Shown here: positions 46,234 to 56,900 of the stretch, one piece after another
Numbering within the stretch: the stretch's first letter is position 1
How the letters are laid out: every line of letters starts with the position of its first letter
Source: Sphingobacteriales bacterium
GTDB taxonomy: Bacteria > Bacteroidota > Bacteroidia > Chitinophagales > UBA2359
Assembly (NCBI GenBank): GCA_016718845.1
Contig: JADKCK010000108.1
Location: 1-64,000, forward strand
Reading direction: 5' to 3'
Length of the DNA: 64,000 nt
Made by a program: the position numbers and the translations under genes
Notes under the pieces: generated by a model
Databases searched by the model: none
Told to the model about the DNA's origin: nothing
Seen by the model: the letters and a program-made list of their open reading frames with translations, nothing else

Positions 46234-47187
46234 TTATCTAAGTTCGCCGCCTTTTTCTACCACCGATTTAAAATATTCGTAGGTGATAGCAATGCCTTCT
46301 TTACGCGACACTTTTGGCTCCCAGCCCAGTAGTTGTTTGGCAAGTGTTATGTCGGGTTGGCGTTGTTTGGGGTCGTCTTTGGGTAGTGGTTCGCAGGTTA
46401 ATTTTGATGCGGCGCCAGTTAGTTGCAATACCTCTTCGGCAAGTTGTTTGATGGGTATTTCGTCGGGGTTGCCAATATTTACGGGGTGTGGATAATCGCT
46501 TAGTAATAGGCGATAAATGCCGTCTACCAAATCGCTTACGTAGCAAAAGGCGCGGGTTTGCATGCCATCGCCAAAAAGAGTAATATCTTTATTGGTTAAT
46601 GCTTGATACATAAAAGCGGGCAAGGCGCGTCCGTCGTGCAGGCGCATACGGGGTCCATAGGTATTAAATATGCGTACAATGCGTGTTTCTAAGCCATGAA
46701 AAGTGTGGTAAGCCATTGTTATGGCTTCTTGAAAACGTTTGGCTTCGTCGTATACGCCACGCGGACCAACGGGGTTTACGTGTCCCCAATAGGTTTCGCG
46801 CTGTGGGTGTTCTTCGGGGTCGCCGTACACCTCGGAGGTAGAAGCCACCAAGATACGTGCTTTTTTAGCTAGTGCCAATCCCAACAAATTATGGGTACCC
46901 AACGAGCCTACTTTTAGGGTTTGGATGGGCATTTTTAGGTAGTCGATGGGGCTTGCTGGCGATGCGAAGTGTAAGATATAATCTAGTTCGCCGGGTACGT
47001 GTACAAAACGGCTTACGTCGTGGTGATAAAAGGTAAATTGTGGCAGCGGAAAAAGGTGTTCGATGTTGCTTAGGCTGCCAGTTAATAGATTGTCCATGCC
47101 AATGACTTGGTAGCCTTCGGCAATAAATTTATCGCAGAGGTGCGAGCCTAAAAAGCCTGCTGCACCTGTTATTAGTACGCGTTTCAT
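46234..47187 (-). CDS. uxs: UDP-glucuronate decarboxylase (UDP-xylose synthase)
   Basis: 317 residues. It decarboxylates UDP-glucuronic acid, the product of the neighbouring ugd, to UDP-xylose in the cytoplasm. Extended SDR with ITGAAGFLGSHLCD (~6-19), HFASPASPIDYLKMPIQTLK (strongly typical of UXS), STSEVYGDP, the catalytic Tyr/Lys of GVYDEAKRF, and RIFNTYGPRM. 57 bp after ugd, so likely one operon with it. Confidence 0.92.
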   Translation of the reverse strand: MKRVLITGAAGFLGSHLCDKFIAEGYQVIGMDNLLTGSLSNIEHLFPLPQFTFYHHDVSRFVHVPGELDYILHFASPASPIDYLKMPIQTLKVGSLGTHNLLGLALAKKARILVASTSEVYGDPEEHPQRETYWGHVNPVGPRGVYDEAKRFQEAITMAYHTFHGLETRIVRIFNTYGPRMRLHDGRALPAFMYQALTNKDITLFGDGMQTRAFCYVSDLVDGIYRLLLSDYPHPVNIGNPDEIPIKQLAEEVLQLTGAASKLTCEPLPKDDPKQRQPDITLAKQLLGWEPKVSRKEGIAITYEYFKSVVEKGGELR

Positions 47188-47244
47188 GTATGTGTGTTGT
47201 TTTTATTAGCAAGGGTATTTTGTTTAAGTAAGCACGATATATGG

Positions 47245-48591
47245 TTATGCTTTAATTTTTGCAAAACCGATGGGTAGTTGGGCTTTTACGAGGGGGCGTC
47301 CGATACTACGATAATAAAAGCCTGTTTGGCGCATTTCTTCGAGGTTATATAGGTTTCTACCGTCAAAAATTACTTTTCCGAGCATTAATTTCGCCATTCG
47401 CTCAAAGTCGGGCGAGCGAAATTCTTGCCATTCGGTGGCAATAATTAGTGCATCGGCTCCTTCTAATGCTCGATATTGGTCGTCGGCATATTCGATGGTA
47501 TCGCCCAAAACTTGTTGGGTGTTTTCGGTGGCTTGTGGGTCGAAGGCGGTAACGGTGGCTCCGGCTTGTAGTAGTTCGTCGATGATATAAAGTGCCGATG
47601 CTTCGCGTATGTCGTCGGTATTGGCTTTAAATGCCAATCCCCAAACGGCGAAGTGTCTGCCTGCTAAGTTGTAGTTAAAATAATCTTTTATTTTATCTAT
47701 CAAAATAATACGTTGTTGTTCGTTTACGTCTATAACTGAGTTTAGTAGTTTAAAGTCGTAATCGTGTTTTTGGGCTATCATTGCCAATGCCGATACATCT
47801 TTTGGGAAACAGCTACCGCCAAAGCCAATGCCCGGATATAGGAACTGTTTGCCGATGCGGTGGTCGCTTCCAATACCTTTGCGCACCATATCTACGTCGG
47901 CTCCTACGCGGTCGCATAGGTTAGCTACTTCGTTCATAAAGGTTATGCGGGTGGCAAGATATGCGTTGGCGGCGTATTTGGTCATTTCGGCGCTGCGCTC
48001 GTCCATTAGGTAAATGGGGTTGCCTTGTCGTACAAAAGGTTCGTAAAGGCGTTTCATTATTAGGGCGGCTTTGTCGCTGCTTGTACCTACCACAACGCGG
48101 TCGGGTTTCATAAAATCTTCTACGGCTACTCCTTCGCGCAAAAATTCGGGGTTTGATACGACATCAAACTCAACGGTGGCGTTTTTGGCAACTGCGTTGT
48201 ATACTAGTTCGGCGGTGCCAACGGGTACGGTGCTTTTGTTGACAATTACTTTGTATCGGTCGATAATTTTGCCTAAATCTTCGGCTACGCCCAATACGTA
48301 TTGTAGGTCTGCCGAGCCATCGGCGCCGGGCGGAGTGGGTAATGCCAAAAAGATAACATCGCCTTCGGCAACGGCGGGTGCTAGTTGTGTGGTAAAGCTA
48401 AGGCGACCTGCGCGTAGGTTGCGCTCAAAAAGGATATCCAAGCCGGGTTCAAAAATAGTTATTTTGCCCGATTGTAGTTTTTGTACTTTGTTTTCGTCTA
48501 TGTCTACGCCAACAACGTGGTTGCCCATTTCGGCAAAACAGGTGGCAGTAACTAAGCCTACATAGCCCGAACCTATGACTGTAATATTCAT
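47245..48591 (-). CDS. ugd: UDP-glucose 6-dehydrogenase
   Basis: 448 residues. Oxidises UDP-glucose twice, with NAD, to UDP-glucuronate. N-terminal Rossmann motif VIGSGYVGLVTATCFAEMG, the STVPVGT loop, EFLREGVAVEDF, and the catalytic Cys in GFGGSCFPKD; the C-terminal domain holds WGLAFKANTDDIREA. All are as in bacterial UGDs. It is followed by the UDP-xylose synthase gene and preceded (85 bp) by an aminotransferase gene, which fits one pathway for surface sugar synthesis. Confidence 0.94.
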   Translation of the reverse strand: MNITVIGSGYVGLVTATCFAEMGNHVVGVDIDENKVQKLQSGKITIFEPGLDILFERNLRAGRLSFTTQLAPAVAEGDVIFLALPTPPGADGSADLQYVLGVAEDLGKIIDRYKVIVNKSTVPVGTAELVYNAVAKNATVEFDVVSNPEFLREGVAVEDFMKPDRVVVGTSSDKAALIMKRLYEPFVRQGNPIYLMDERSAEMTKYAANAYLATRITFMNEVANLCDRVGADVDMVRKGIGSDHRIGKQFLYPGIGFGGSCFPKDVSALAMIAQKHDYDFKLLNSVIDVNEQQRIILIDKIKDYFNYNLAGRHFAVWGLAFKANTDDIREASALYIIDELLQAGATVTAFDPQATENTQQVLGDTIEYADDQYRALEGADALIIATEWQEFRSPDFERMAKLMLGKVIFDGRNLYNLEEMRQTGFYYRSIGRPLVKAQLPIGFAKIKA

Positions 48592-48676
48592 TTAATTGTA
48601 AATTGTAAATTATAAATTGTAAATTGCTTTTTTGCAATATTCGCAATTATTTAGTTTTAGTTTTTTTGCGTAGCTA

Positions 48677-49813
48677 CTAGCTAATTTGTGCCGCTAACGT
48701 TATTACGGTATCTGCAATATATTGGCATTGCTCTTGTGTTAGCTCGGTGTGCATGGGCAGCGATATGGTTTGTGCGGCGGCATATTCTGTATGACGTAAA
48801 CTTCCTGATTTGTAACCTAAATATTGGTAAGCTTTTTGCAAATGTACCGGAATTGGGTAATAAATCATGGTGGGTATGCCTTTTTGCTCTAATGCTTGTT
48901 TTAGTTGGTCGCGGTTGCCCTGTATATATATGGTATACTGATGAAAAACGTGCGATGAATAGCTTGTCCGTTGGGGTATTTTGATGTTGGGATGTTGTGC
49001 AAAAGCGGCGTCGTAGTAGGCGGCGGCTTGTTGACGAGCGGCGATATATTGGTCGAGATGTGGCAGTTTGGCAGCTAACACAACTGCCTGAATACCATCT
49101 AAACGCGAGTTAATGCCTACTACGTCCGAGTCGTATTTTACGCGCTGTCCGTGGTTGGCTATTAAGTGCATTTGTTGTGCCAAGTGTGGGTTGTTGGTAA
49201 ATACGGCTCCACCATCGCCATAACAGCCTAAGTTTTTTGATGGATAAAACGAGGTGCAACCAATATCGCCAATAGTACCTGTTTTTTGGGTAGTGCCGTT
49301 GGTATAATAATAATTGGCTCCTATGGCTTGGGCATTATCTTCTATTACATATAGCTTATGTTTTTTGGCGATAGCCATAATGGTTTCCATGTCGGCGCTT
49401 TGTCCAAATAAGTGGACGGGGATAATTACGCGTGTGCGGTTTGTGATAGCTGCCGCTATTTGGGCGGTGTCTATGGTAAAGGTATCGGGGTCAATATCTA
49501 CAAAAACAGGTTTTAAACCCAATAGGGCTATTACTTCGGCGGTGGCTACAAAGGTGTGCGAGGCGGTAATGATTTCGTCGCCCTGTTGTAGGTTAAGTGC
49601 CATAAGTGCAATTTGAAGGGCATCGGTGCCATTGCCACAAGGTATAACGCTATTGCTATGCAAGTATTGTGCCAAATTAGCGGCAAAATCTTGCACTGCT
49701 TTGCCGCCTATAAAAGCGGTATTGTTGATGATGTTGGCAATAGCCTCGTCTATCTGTGGTTTTAATTTTAGGTACTGACCGCGCAGGTCTACCATTTGAA
49801 TGTTGGGATACAT
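48677..49813 (-). CDS. DegT/DnrJ/EryC1/StrS aminotransferase
   Basis: 378 residues. PLP-dependent sugar aminotransferase: VIPCGNGTDALQIAL at the N-terminal PLP loop, VIEDNAQAIGA with the pyridine-binding Asp, and the Schiff-base Lys in SFYPSKNLGCYGDGG. The wording GNGTDALQIALMAL and FYPSKNLGCYGDGGA fits the WbpE/VioA/QdtB group, which aminate 3-keto or 4-keto UDP/dTDP sugars. A keto sugar from RfbB or an oxidised UDP-GlcNAc acid would be a substrate; not decidable here. Starts 11 nt after the dnaG stop, so probably co-transcribed with dnaG and ugd. Confidence 0.88.
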   Translation of the reverse strand: MYPNIQMVDLRGQYLKLKPQIDEAIANIINNTAFIGGKAVQDFAANLAQYLHSNSVIPCGNGTDALQIALMALNLQQGDEIITASHTFVATAEVIALLGLKPVFVDIDPDTFTIDTAQIAAAITNRTRVIIPVHLFGQSADMETIMAIAKKHKLYVIEDNAQAIGANYYYTNGTTQKTGTIGDIGCTSFYPSKNLGCYGDGGAVFTNNPHLAQQMHLIANHGQRVKYDSDVVGINSRLDGIQAVVLAAKLPHLDQYIAARQQAAAYYDAAFAQHPNIKIPQRTSYSSHVFHQYTIYIQGNRDQLKQALEQKGIPTMIYYPIPVHLQKAYQYLGYKSGSLRHTEYAAAQTISLPMHTELTQEQCQYIADTVITLAAQIS

Positions 49814-49824
49814 TTTTTTGTTTT

Positions 49825-51764
49825 TTATCTTGTAATAGTTGTGCCGAGTAGTTTACACAGCTGCATTTGCAATTGCATGTATTGTATGTGTTTTGTTTGC
49901 AAATCGTTTAGTGTTTCAATATCGTCGTTATGTGTATTTTTTAGTTGAGCAAAATTATCTTCCATCATTTTTATTACATGATAAAGTTTGTAGCGATTAA
50001 GTAGGTTCATCATTTCTTTTTTGAATTTGTCGCGTTTGGTTGGCACAAAAATTTCTTTTTCTTTCCAGCGGTCGCTAATGGTGTGTGGTGTTGCCAATAT
50101 GTTTACGGTGGTGGTAGCTAATTGTGTGTCGTTGGGGTAGTTAATAAAAAAGTCGGATTCGGGTACCAATCCGTTTTCTAATTGTTGGCGATAAAGAGCA
50201 ATTATTTTTTGGTAGTTGGGGTTATTAAAAGGCAGGTTTCGGTTTCGTGGATAAGGTATACGGCTAACAACACATCATCAATATATATCATCGAGCCAAA
50301 CTCTAAAAGTACGTTTAGCAATTCTTTTTCGTAAATTTCGCAGCTTGTTACTACTTCTTGTACCTTTATGGGTTGCAGTCGGTTGCCTGCGGGGTTGGTT
50401 AAATAATCTAACTGTTCGTTTGTTAAAGTATTTTGTTGTTCGTTATGGTCTTGCGGTCGGTGTTTTTTGAGGCGCATTTTGTTCACCTCGTTGATAAGCA
50501 GTTGTTGGTCTATTTGTAGTAGTTCGGCGCATTTTTGCAGATACAGTTGTCGTTTTATGTTGTCGGGTATAACGGCAACAGTGGCAACAATGTTACGGAT
50601 AAGGTCGGTTCGTTTTACGGGGTCGTCGCCTACCTCTTTAATAAGCAGGTCGGCTTTAAACAATACAAAATCTTTGGCATTGGAGTGTATATATTGTTCG
50701 AAAGCTGTTTTGCCTACTTTTCGGATATACGAGTCGGGGTCTTCGGGCATAGGCAGCAGCACTATTTTTACGTTCATGTCCTCTTCCAATACCAAATCTA
50801 TACCGCGCAGGGCTGCCTTAATACCTGCCGCGTCGCCATCGTACAAAATGGTGATATTGGGGGTATATCGTCTAATCAATCGTATTTGTTCGATGGTTAA
50901 GGAGGTACCTGCCGAAGCGACTACATTTTCGATGCCGCCTTGCACCAACGAAATAACATCGGTATAACCCTCTACTAATAAGCATTCGTTGTGTTGTGCG
51001 ATGCTTTTTTTTGCCAGATGCATACCGTATAATACCTTACTTTTGTGGTAAATTTCGGTTTCGGGCGAGTTGATGTATTTGGGTTTTTTGGGGTCTTTCG
51101 ATAGTGTTCGACCGGCAAAGGCTACTACTTTACCATTGGCATCGTGGATAGCAAACTGCACACGGCTGCGAAAAAAGGCAAATTTACGTCCGTCTTTTTC
51201 TGCCACCAAGCCCAATTGTTGTAACAAATCGAGGCTGTAACCGCTTGTTTGTGCAACGGTCAGTAGGTCGTCCCACGAATCGAGGGCATAGCCCAATTCA
51301 AATTTTCGAACAATATCTTCGCTAAATCCGCGCTCTTTAAAATAGCTCAAGCCAATGCTTCGTCCTTCTTGGTTATCAAACAGTTGATGCGAGAAATAAT
51401 TGGCAACAAATTTGGCGGCAATCAATAAACCTTCGCGATTTTGCTGAGCAAGGCGGTCGGCGGGTGTAATTTCTATTTCTTCTACCTCTATGTTATAGCG
51501 TCGCCCAACAAATTTTATGGCTTCGGGATAGCTTAGGTGTTCGTTTTCCATCACAAATTTCACAACGTTGCCAGCCGCACCACAGCCAAAGCATTTGTAG
51601 ATGCCTTTAGCGGGTGATACGGTAAACGAAGGTGTTTTTTCGTCGTGAAACGGACAGCGCCCCAAATAGTTGGCACCTCGTTTTTTTAGCTGCACTACAT
51701 CGCCAATAACCTCTTCGATGCGGGCAACGTCTAATATTTGTGCTAATATTTTTTCGGGTATCAT
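49825..51764 (-). CDS. dnaG: DNA primase (one frameshift)
   Basis: About 646 residues. Makes RNA primers for replication. The start at 51764 (MIPEKILAQILDVARIEEVI) fits the family; the open frame upstream is not coding. Zinc finger CPFHDEKTPSF...CFGCGAAG (~40-65), the RNAP core (~125-260), TOPRIM motifs VEGYTDVISL and LYDGDAAGIKA (~265-340), and a C-terminal helicase-binding region (about 50200-49825). The first frame stops at 50202; the rest continues in the next frame (NPNYQKIIALYRQQ, ESDFFINYPND to LLGTTITR). A missing base in the short homopolymer at 50227-50230 restores one frame. Being essential, the break is almost surely a sequence error. Confidence 0.92.
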
Positions 51765-51782
51765 AATTTGTTTGACTTGTTG

Positions 51783-51880
51783 TTGGCTGCTGGCTTTTGG
51801 CTGTCGGCTGTTCGCTTTGGGCTGCGGATAGCTAAGTGTGTAAAAAAGCTTGAAATTTGTAGCCGACAGCCTGAAGTCCG
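51783..51880. repeat. Dispersed intergenic inverted repeat (GGCTTTTGGCTG family)
   Basis: GGCTTTTGGCTGTCGGCTG and GGGCTGCGGATAGC on the left face GTAGCCGACAGCCTGAAG on the right. In the leader region of dnaG, just upstream of its start codon. Related to 21522-21688 and 37022-37180. Confidence 0.55.
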
Positions 51881-51902
51881 AACATTGTGTAAAAAAACAA
51901 AA

Positions 51903-51943
51903 ATAGCGGTTAAGAATCAACCAAATGTATTCTTAACCGCTAT
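51903..51943 (-). terminator. Terminator of rpsT
   Basis: Perfect 14-bp stem ATAGCGGTTAAGAA / TTCTTAACCGCTAT with a 13-nt loop, preceded on the plus strand by an A run; 33 nt past the rpsT stop. Confidence 0.9.
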
Positions 51944-51975
51944 AATCTATTGACATTGCAAAAGGGTATGTTGTT

Positions 51976-52234
51976 TTACGATGCCAATTTGTTGATGTGT
52001 TTCATCAATTTTGACTTCAAGTTAGATGCCTTGTTTTTGTGAATCATGTTGCGTTTTGCCAATTTATCAATCATGCTTACTACACCTGGCAATTTTTTCG
52101 GTTGCTTCGGTAGCATCGTGAAGGTGGCGTAATGCGCGGATTGCGTTACGAGCTGTTTTTTTGTAGTAGCGATTGTGTGTGCGGCGTTTTTCGGATTGTA
52201 AAATGCGTTTTTTAGCCGATTTGTGATGTGCCAT
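51976..52234 (-). CDS. rpsT: 30S ribosomal protein S20 (one base indel)
   Basis: 85 residues when corrected. It begins MAHHKSAKKRILQSEKRRTH then NRYYKKTARNAIRALR, the S20 N-terminus, and ends with VVSMIDKLAKRNMIHKNKA and KLMKHINKLAS. The two parts are in different frames: the length is 259 nt, one over a multiple of three, and removing one base from the T6 run at 52093-52098 (A6 on the coding strand) joins ATEATE to KLPGVV. Because S20 is a nearly universal ribosomal protein, the indel is almost certainly an error. Single gene with its own -7 box and terminator. Confidence 0.95.
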
Positions 52235-52280
52235 ATTAGGTCAGTATTTTTTATTTTTGTTGTTACTTTTTTACGAACCG

Positions 52281-52288
52281 CAAAGGTA
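52281..52288 (-). promoter_or_regulatory. -7 box (TACCTTTG) for rpsT
   Basis: TACCTTTGCGG on the minus strand, 46 nt before the rpsT start. Confidence 0.55.
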
Positions 52289-52620
52289 CGGCTTTTTATT
52301 TAATTGCTATAGCTTTTGGGTAATTTTTTTTTTGCAAGTTTGCTATACCGCCGATTTAGTTATTAGTTATTTGCTTTTTAAGGCTTAAATAGCTATTTAT
52401 ACACACAATACAACATACTATTTGCCTTCAAATTCAAAGAGGAAAATTATTATATTTTTTAAATATTATTTAAGTTATCATTTGGGGATTTAATTTTGTT
52501 TTTTCAAACTATCGCTTAAATTTACGTGACTTTTAAATGATAAAACTGTCTTAAAAATACACAACAAAAAAAATCATTGATTACGTTTAAAAATCTTTTA
52601 CTAAGTTTAAAAAAAATACC
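52289..52620. other. AT-rich intergenic region before mscS
   Basis: About 330 bp of AT-rich sequence between divergent rpsT and mscS. No exact -7 box for mscS, no repeat and no hairpin that I would support. Confidence 0.45.
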
Positions 52621-53421
52621 ATGCAATTTAATTTAGAAAATTTACAAGCATTAATTGTGCAATACGGCACACAAATTATCGGAGCCTTATTGGTTTTGGT
52701 TATCGGTTGGTGGATTATTGGCGGCATTGCCCGTAGCGTCAACAAAGTATTAACGGCACGCAACATTGACGCCACTTTGCGTCCGTTTTTGGTATCTATG
52801 TTAGAGGCAGCCATGAAAGCCATGTTGGTCATTTCGGCGGCGGGTATTTTGGGTATACAAACCACCTCGTTTGTGGCTATTTTGGGTGCTGCCGGTTTGG
52901 CAGTTGGTTTGGCATTACAAGGCAGTTTGGCTAACTTTGCGGGTGGTGTGTTAATTCTTATTTTTAAACCCTTTAAATTGGGCGATTATATTATTTCGCA
53001 AGGTTTTGAAGGTTTTGTTGACGAATTACAGATTTTTACCACCACATTACGCACACACGACGGTAAAAAAATTATTTTACCTAATGGCCCATTATCAAAC
53101 AATGCCATGACCAATGTTACGGCGCGTGGTAGCTTGCGTGTTACTACGCCTGCTGCTATTGCCAATATTGCCGATTTAGATACTGCTCGTCAGGCAATGA
53201 TGAGTGCCGCCTTATCCGACCCACGAGTGTTGCGCGACCCTGCCCCCATAGTATTGGTAAGTGGCTTACGCGATAACGGTTGCGACCTTATCATGAACAC
53301 TTGGTGCAACGCCGCCGATGCCATTGATGTTGGTTTTGCCATGACCGAAGGCGTTAAAAAAGCGATAGATCATAAGGGCATTGCTGGTCCAATTCAAGAA
53401 CGCCACATTATTAGTAAATAA
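52621..53421 (+). CDS. mscS: Small-conductance mechanosensitive channel
   Basis: 266 residues. Three N-terminal membrane helices, the third with the pore-lining, Gly/Ala-rich pattern GAAGLAVGLALQGSLANFAG (~94-113) of MscS, then the beta domain (FKPFKLGDYIISQGFEG; PNGPLSNNAMTN) and the alpha/beta C-terminal domain. The pore helix continues with GVLILIFKPFKLGDYI. It opens on membrane tension to release solutes on osmotic downshock. Shorter than E. coli MscS (286) only at the ends. Followed by a terminator. Confidence 0.92.
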   Translation: MQFNLENLQALIVQYGTQIIGALLVLVIGWWIIGGIARSVNKVLTARNIDATLRPFLVSMLEAAMKAMLVISAAGILGIQTTSFVAILGAAGLAVGLALQGSLANFAGGVLILIFKPFKLGDYIISQGFEGFVDELQIFTTTLRTHDGKKIILPNGPLSNNAMTNVTARGSLRVTTPAAIANIADLDTARQAMMSAALSDPRVLRDPAPIVLVSGLRDNGCDLIMNTWCNAADAIDVGFAMTEGVKKAIDHKGIAGPIQERHIISK

Positions 53422-53448
53422 AAATACAATACCTAAATACAGCAGAAA

Positions 53449-53477
53449 GACTCCTCTAAATTTAGAGGAGTTTTTTT
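53449..53477 (+). terminator. Terminator of mscS
   Basis: GACTCCTCTAAA / TTTAGAGGAGTTTTTTT, 28 nt after the mscS stop. Confidence 0.9.
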
Positions 53478-53487
53478 ATAAAAAATA

Positions 53488-53526
53488 AAACGCTCCAAAT
53501 CCTCGTTAAGGTTTGAAGCGTTTTTG
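53488..53526 (-). terminator. Terminator of tRNA-Leu
   Basis: On the minus strand AAAAACGCTTCAAACC pairs with GGATTTGGAGCGTTTT (one or two mismatches), 20 nt beyond the tRNA 3' end. Confidence 0.7.
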
Positions 53527-53545
53527 TTATACGTTTTGTGGCGTG

Positions 53546-53629
53546 TGCCTAGGACAAGACTCGAACTTGCACAGGATTGCTCCCACTACCCCCTCAAAGT
53601 AGCATGTCTACCAATTTCACCACCTAGGC
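53546..53629 (-). tRNA. tRNA-Leu (anticodon GAG)
   Basis: 84 nt, class II tRNA. Acceptor GCCTAGG pairs with CCTAGGC, discriminator A, D arm with GGTAGAC, anticodon stem CTACT/GGTAG with loop TTGAGGG (GAG), long variable arm TGGGAGCAATCCTG, and T arm with loop TTCGAGT. The CCA end is not encoded in the gene (the next bases are CACG). Alone, with its own promoter and terminator. Confidence 0.93.
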
Positions 53630-53645
53630 TTTTAGGTTGCGGGTG

Positions 53646-53676
53646 CAAAGGTACGACTTTTTGGGTTAATTGCAAA
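53646..53676 (-). promoter_or_regulatory. Promoter of tRNA-Leu, -33 TTTG and -7 TACCTTTG
   Basis: Minus-strand TTTG at 53676-53673, 19 nt spacer, TACCTTTG at 53653-53646; the tRNA 5' end is at 53629. This is an exact Bacteroidota sigma-ABfr promoter with ideal spacing, the clearest in the window. Confidence 0.75.
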
Positions 53677-53901
53677 TTTTTAGGGATTTTTTTGTAGCAT
53701 TTTAGCTCAAAATATTTACTTGTTAAGATACCAAACGCTTTTTATCTTCGTTTCTTTAAAAAAAAGGCTGTTTTATGTGTTTACTATGCCAAAAATAGCT
53801 ATTTTTGCTTGTCGAAATCGTGCAATACCTTTTTACCTTAAAAAACTTACCCTACAATAAGTTGTAAACTTAAACAAATCACAATTAATACAATTAATTA
53901 T

Positions 53902-56900
53902 ATGCTTATTTCCATTTTTAAATATTACCTTACATTTGTTTTTATTTGTTGTTTTTTCACACCGGTGCTTTATGCGCAACAAACACTTGTTTATACCGAC
54001 ATAAACAGCCAGTATAAAGCTGCCACCGAATATTACGAATTGGGCAACTATTCGTTGGCACAATACCATTTTGAGCAGTTGATTCATAAAAATCCAGATG
54101 TACTATCCGAGTTGCAACATACAAGCCCAATATTATAAGGCTATGTGCCCAACACCTTGTACAGCCCGATGCCGAAACCCTATTTGCCCGCTTTATTGAC
54201 CAAAAATGGGTAGCGAATTAACAGGCATGGCTTATTTTCAGTTAGGTAAAATTTATTTCGAGAAAAATGCGTATAAAGATGCTATGAGTTGCTTTGAAAA
54301 AACCGAACCAAACAACTTAGCCAGCAACGAACGAGACGATTATTATTTTCAGTATGGATATAGCAACTTTGTGAGCAAAAAATTTGACGATGCCCAGCGC
54401 CTACTCTCAAAAGCAGCTAACAACTACGATAGCAAATATTACGAAGATGCTAACTATTATTATGGTGTGGTGGCTTATTTCAAAAAAGATTACAGCAAAG
54501 CTTTAGATGCGTTTAAACGAGTAGAAAAAAACCAAAAATACGCATCGGCTATGCCTTATTATATTACGTTGATTTATTTTACCCAAAAAAAATCGGACGA
54601 ATTGCTGACGTATGCCGTACCGAAAGCTAAATTATCGAACCTAAAATACCAAAAAGAAATTAACATGATTATTGGGCAAACGTATTTTAACCAAAAAAAA
54701 TACCAAGAAGCCCTACCTTATTTAGATTATTATGTAAAAGAATCGAGCAAGGTGCGCAAAGAAGATTTGTATCAGTTGGGCTACACACAATATCAATTGG
54801 GTAAAAACGACGATGCCATCAAAAATTTTGTAGAACTTAACTCACTAACCGACTCGATTGGGCAAAATGCCATGTATCACCTTGCCGATGCGTATCTAAA
54901 AACCAAAGACAAAGCAAAAGCCAATGCCGCATTTGAAGCTGCCGCAAGAATAGATTACGACAAAACGATTCAAGAAATTTCGTTGCTCAACAGTGCCAAA
55001 TTGTCTTACGAACTAGGTTTAAATAGCGCTGCCATTAGCAAATTGCAATCCTATATTACTAAATATCCCACATCGCCGCGCATAAACGAGGCACGTGGTG
55101 TGTTGGGTAGTATTTTTGAAACTAGCCGCAACTACAAAGATGCCATTGAACTGCTCGAAAACATACCTAACAAAGATGCACAATTACAACGCACTTATCA
55201 GCGTGTAACTTTTTATAGAGGTTTAGAAATGTATCAAGACCGCCGCAATACCGATGCCTTGGCTTTGCTAAACAAATCGCTACAAAACCCACTTGATGCC
55301 TCGATTGCTGCACAAAGCTACTTCTGGCAAGGCGATATTTATTACAAAGAGGGTAATTACACCAATAGTTTTAATGCTATGCAATCGTTTTTGGGCAGGG
55401 CAAACTCGTTGAGGCAACCGATAAAGTATCGTCGGCAACGGCTAACTATACTATAGGATATACGCTATTTAAACAAGGCGAGTACAAAAATGCCTTACCT
55501 TAGTTTGAGAGTGTAGAACAGCTATTGGGCGGAAAACCTAAATTATTAGATGCCCGAACGGTGTCTTCGCAGGTGTATCCCGATGCCATTGGGCGCGCAG
55601 GCGATTGCTATTTTATGCAAAAAAACTACGCAAAAGCAACCGATAAATACGACATGATTGTAAAATATGCCTTGCGCGGAGCCGATTATGCCTATTATCA
55701 AAAAGGTATATTGGCAGGTTTGCAGGCAAAACCAGCCGACAAAATTGCCAACCTAGATAAAGTAATCAAAGATTATCCCGAATCGTATTACTTAGACGAT
55801 GCTTGGTATCAAAAAGCAGTTACTTATGTGGGGCAAGAAGATTACGACAAAGCCATTAATGCACACAAAACCGTAATTGGTAAGTTTCCACAAAGCCCAT
55901 ACATACGCAAATCGTTGTTAAACTTAGGCTTGGTTTACTACAACACCAATAACTACGACGAAGCCTTGAACAATTATAAAGTTTTGCTACGCGATTATCC
56001 CAAATCGTCAGAAGCACAAGATGCTTTAGTGGGCATAAAAGATGTATATGTAGCCCAAGGCGATGCAGATGGATACATCAAACTAATTAAACAATACCCC
56101 GAGGTAGATTTCTCTATATCTGCCCAAGATTCGTTAACCTATCAAATTGCCGAAAATTACTACACAAAAGAAGATTGCACAAACGCAGTTACTTCGTTCG
56201 ACAAATATCTAAAAGCTTTTCCGAAAGGAGCTTTTGCAGTTTATGCCCATTTTTATCGCGGACAATGCTTGTATAGCCAACAAAGTTACGCCAAATCGCG
56301 CACCGACTACGAATACGTTATCAATCAATCAAGCAATTTATTTACCGAACAAGCCTTAGATAAAGCATCGCGTATTGCTTTACATATAGATAAGGATTAC
56401 GAAAAAGCATTTAATTATAGTAAAAAACTATACGACATTGCATCGAAAAAAGACCTAAAAGTAGAGGCTTTGCGCAATTTAGTTCGGTCGTCGTATTATC
56501 TTAAAAAACAAGAAGACCTAACTACTTACAGCGATTTGTTGCTAAAATCCGAAGGAAAAACAACCGACGACGACATAGAAATTTATTTTTATAGGGGCAG
56601 ATTGGCTTACGATAAAGGTAACACCCTTGTTGCCAAACAAAACCTACAACAAGTGGCATCGCGCACAACCAACGAAATGGGCGCACAGGCAAGGTATTAT
56701 CTAGCCCAAATTGCGTATCAACAAAAAGAATACGATGCCGCAAAAGCCTTGTGCCTAAAAGTAAGCAACGAAACAGCATCGCAAGAATATTGGGTTGTAA
56801 AAAGTTTTATTTTATTGTCGGATGTGTATGTGGCTAAAAACGATTTGTTTCAAGCCAAAGCCACCCTTAATAGTATTATTGACAACTACGAACCCGAAGA

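Noticed and set aside
55501..55503. Recoded amber codon in the TPR gene
   Set aside because: The TAG replaces an expected Tyr codon once, in a gene with several other errors; other genes here use TAG as a normal stop.
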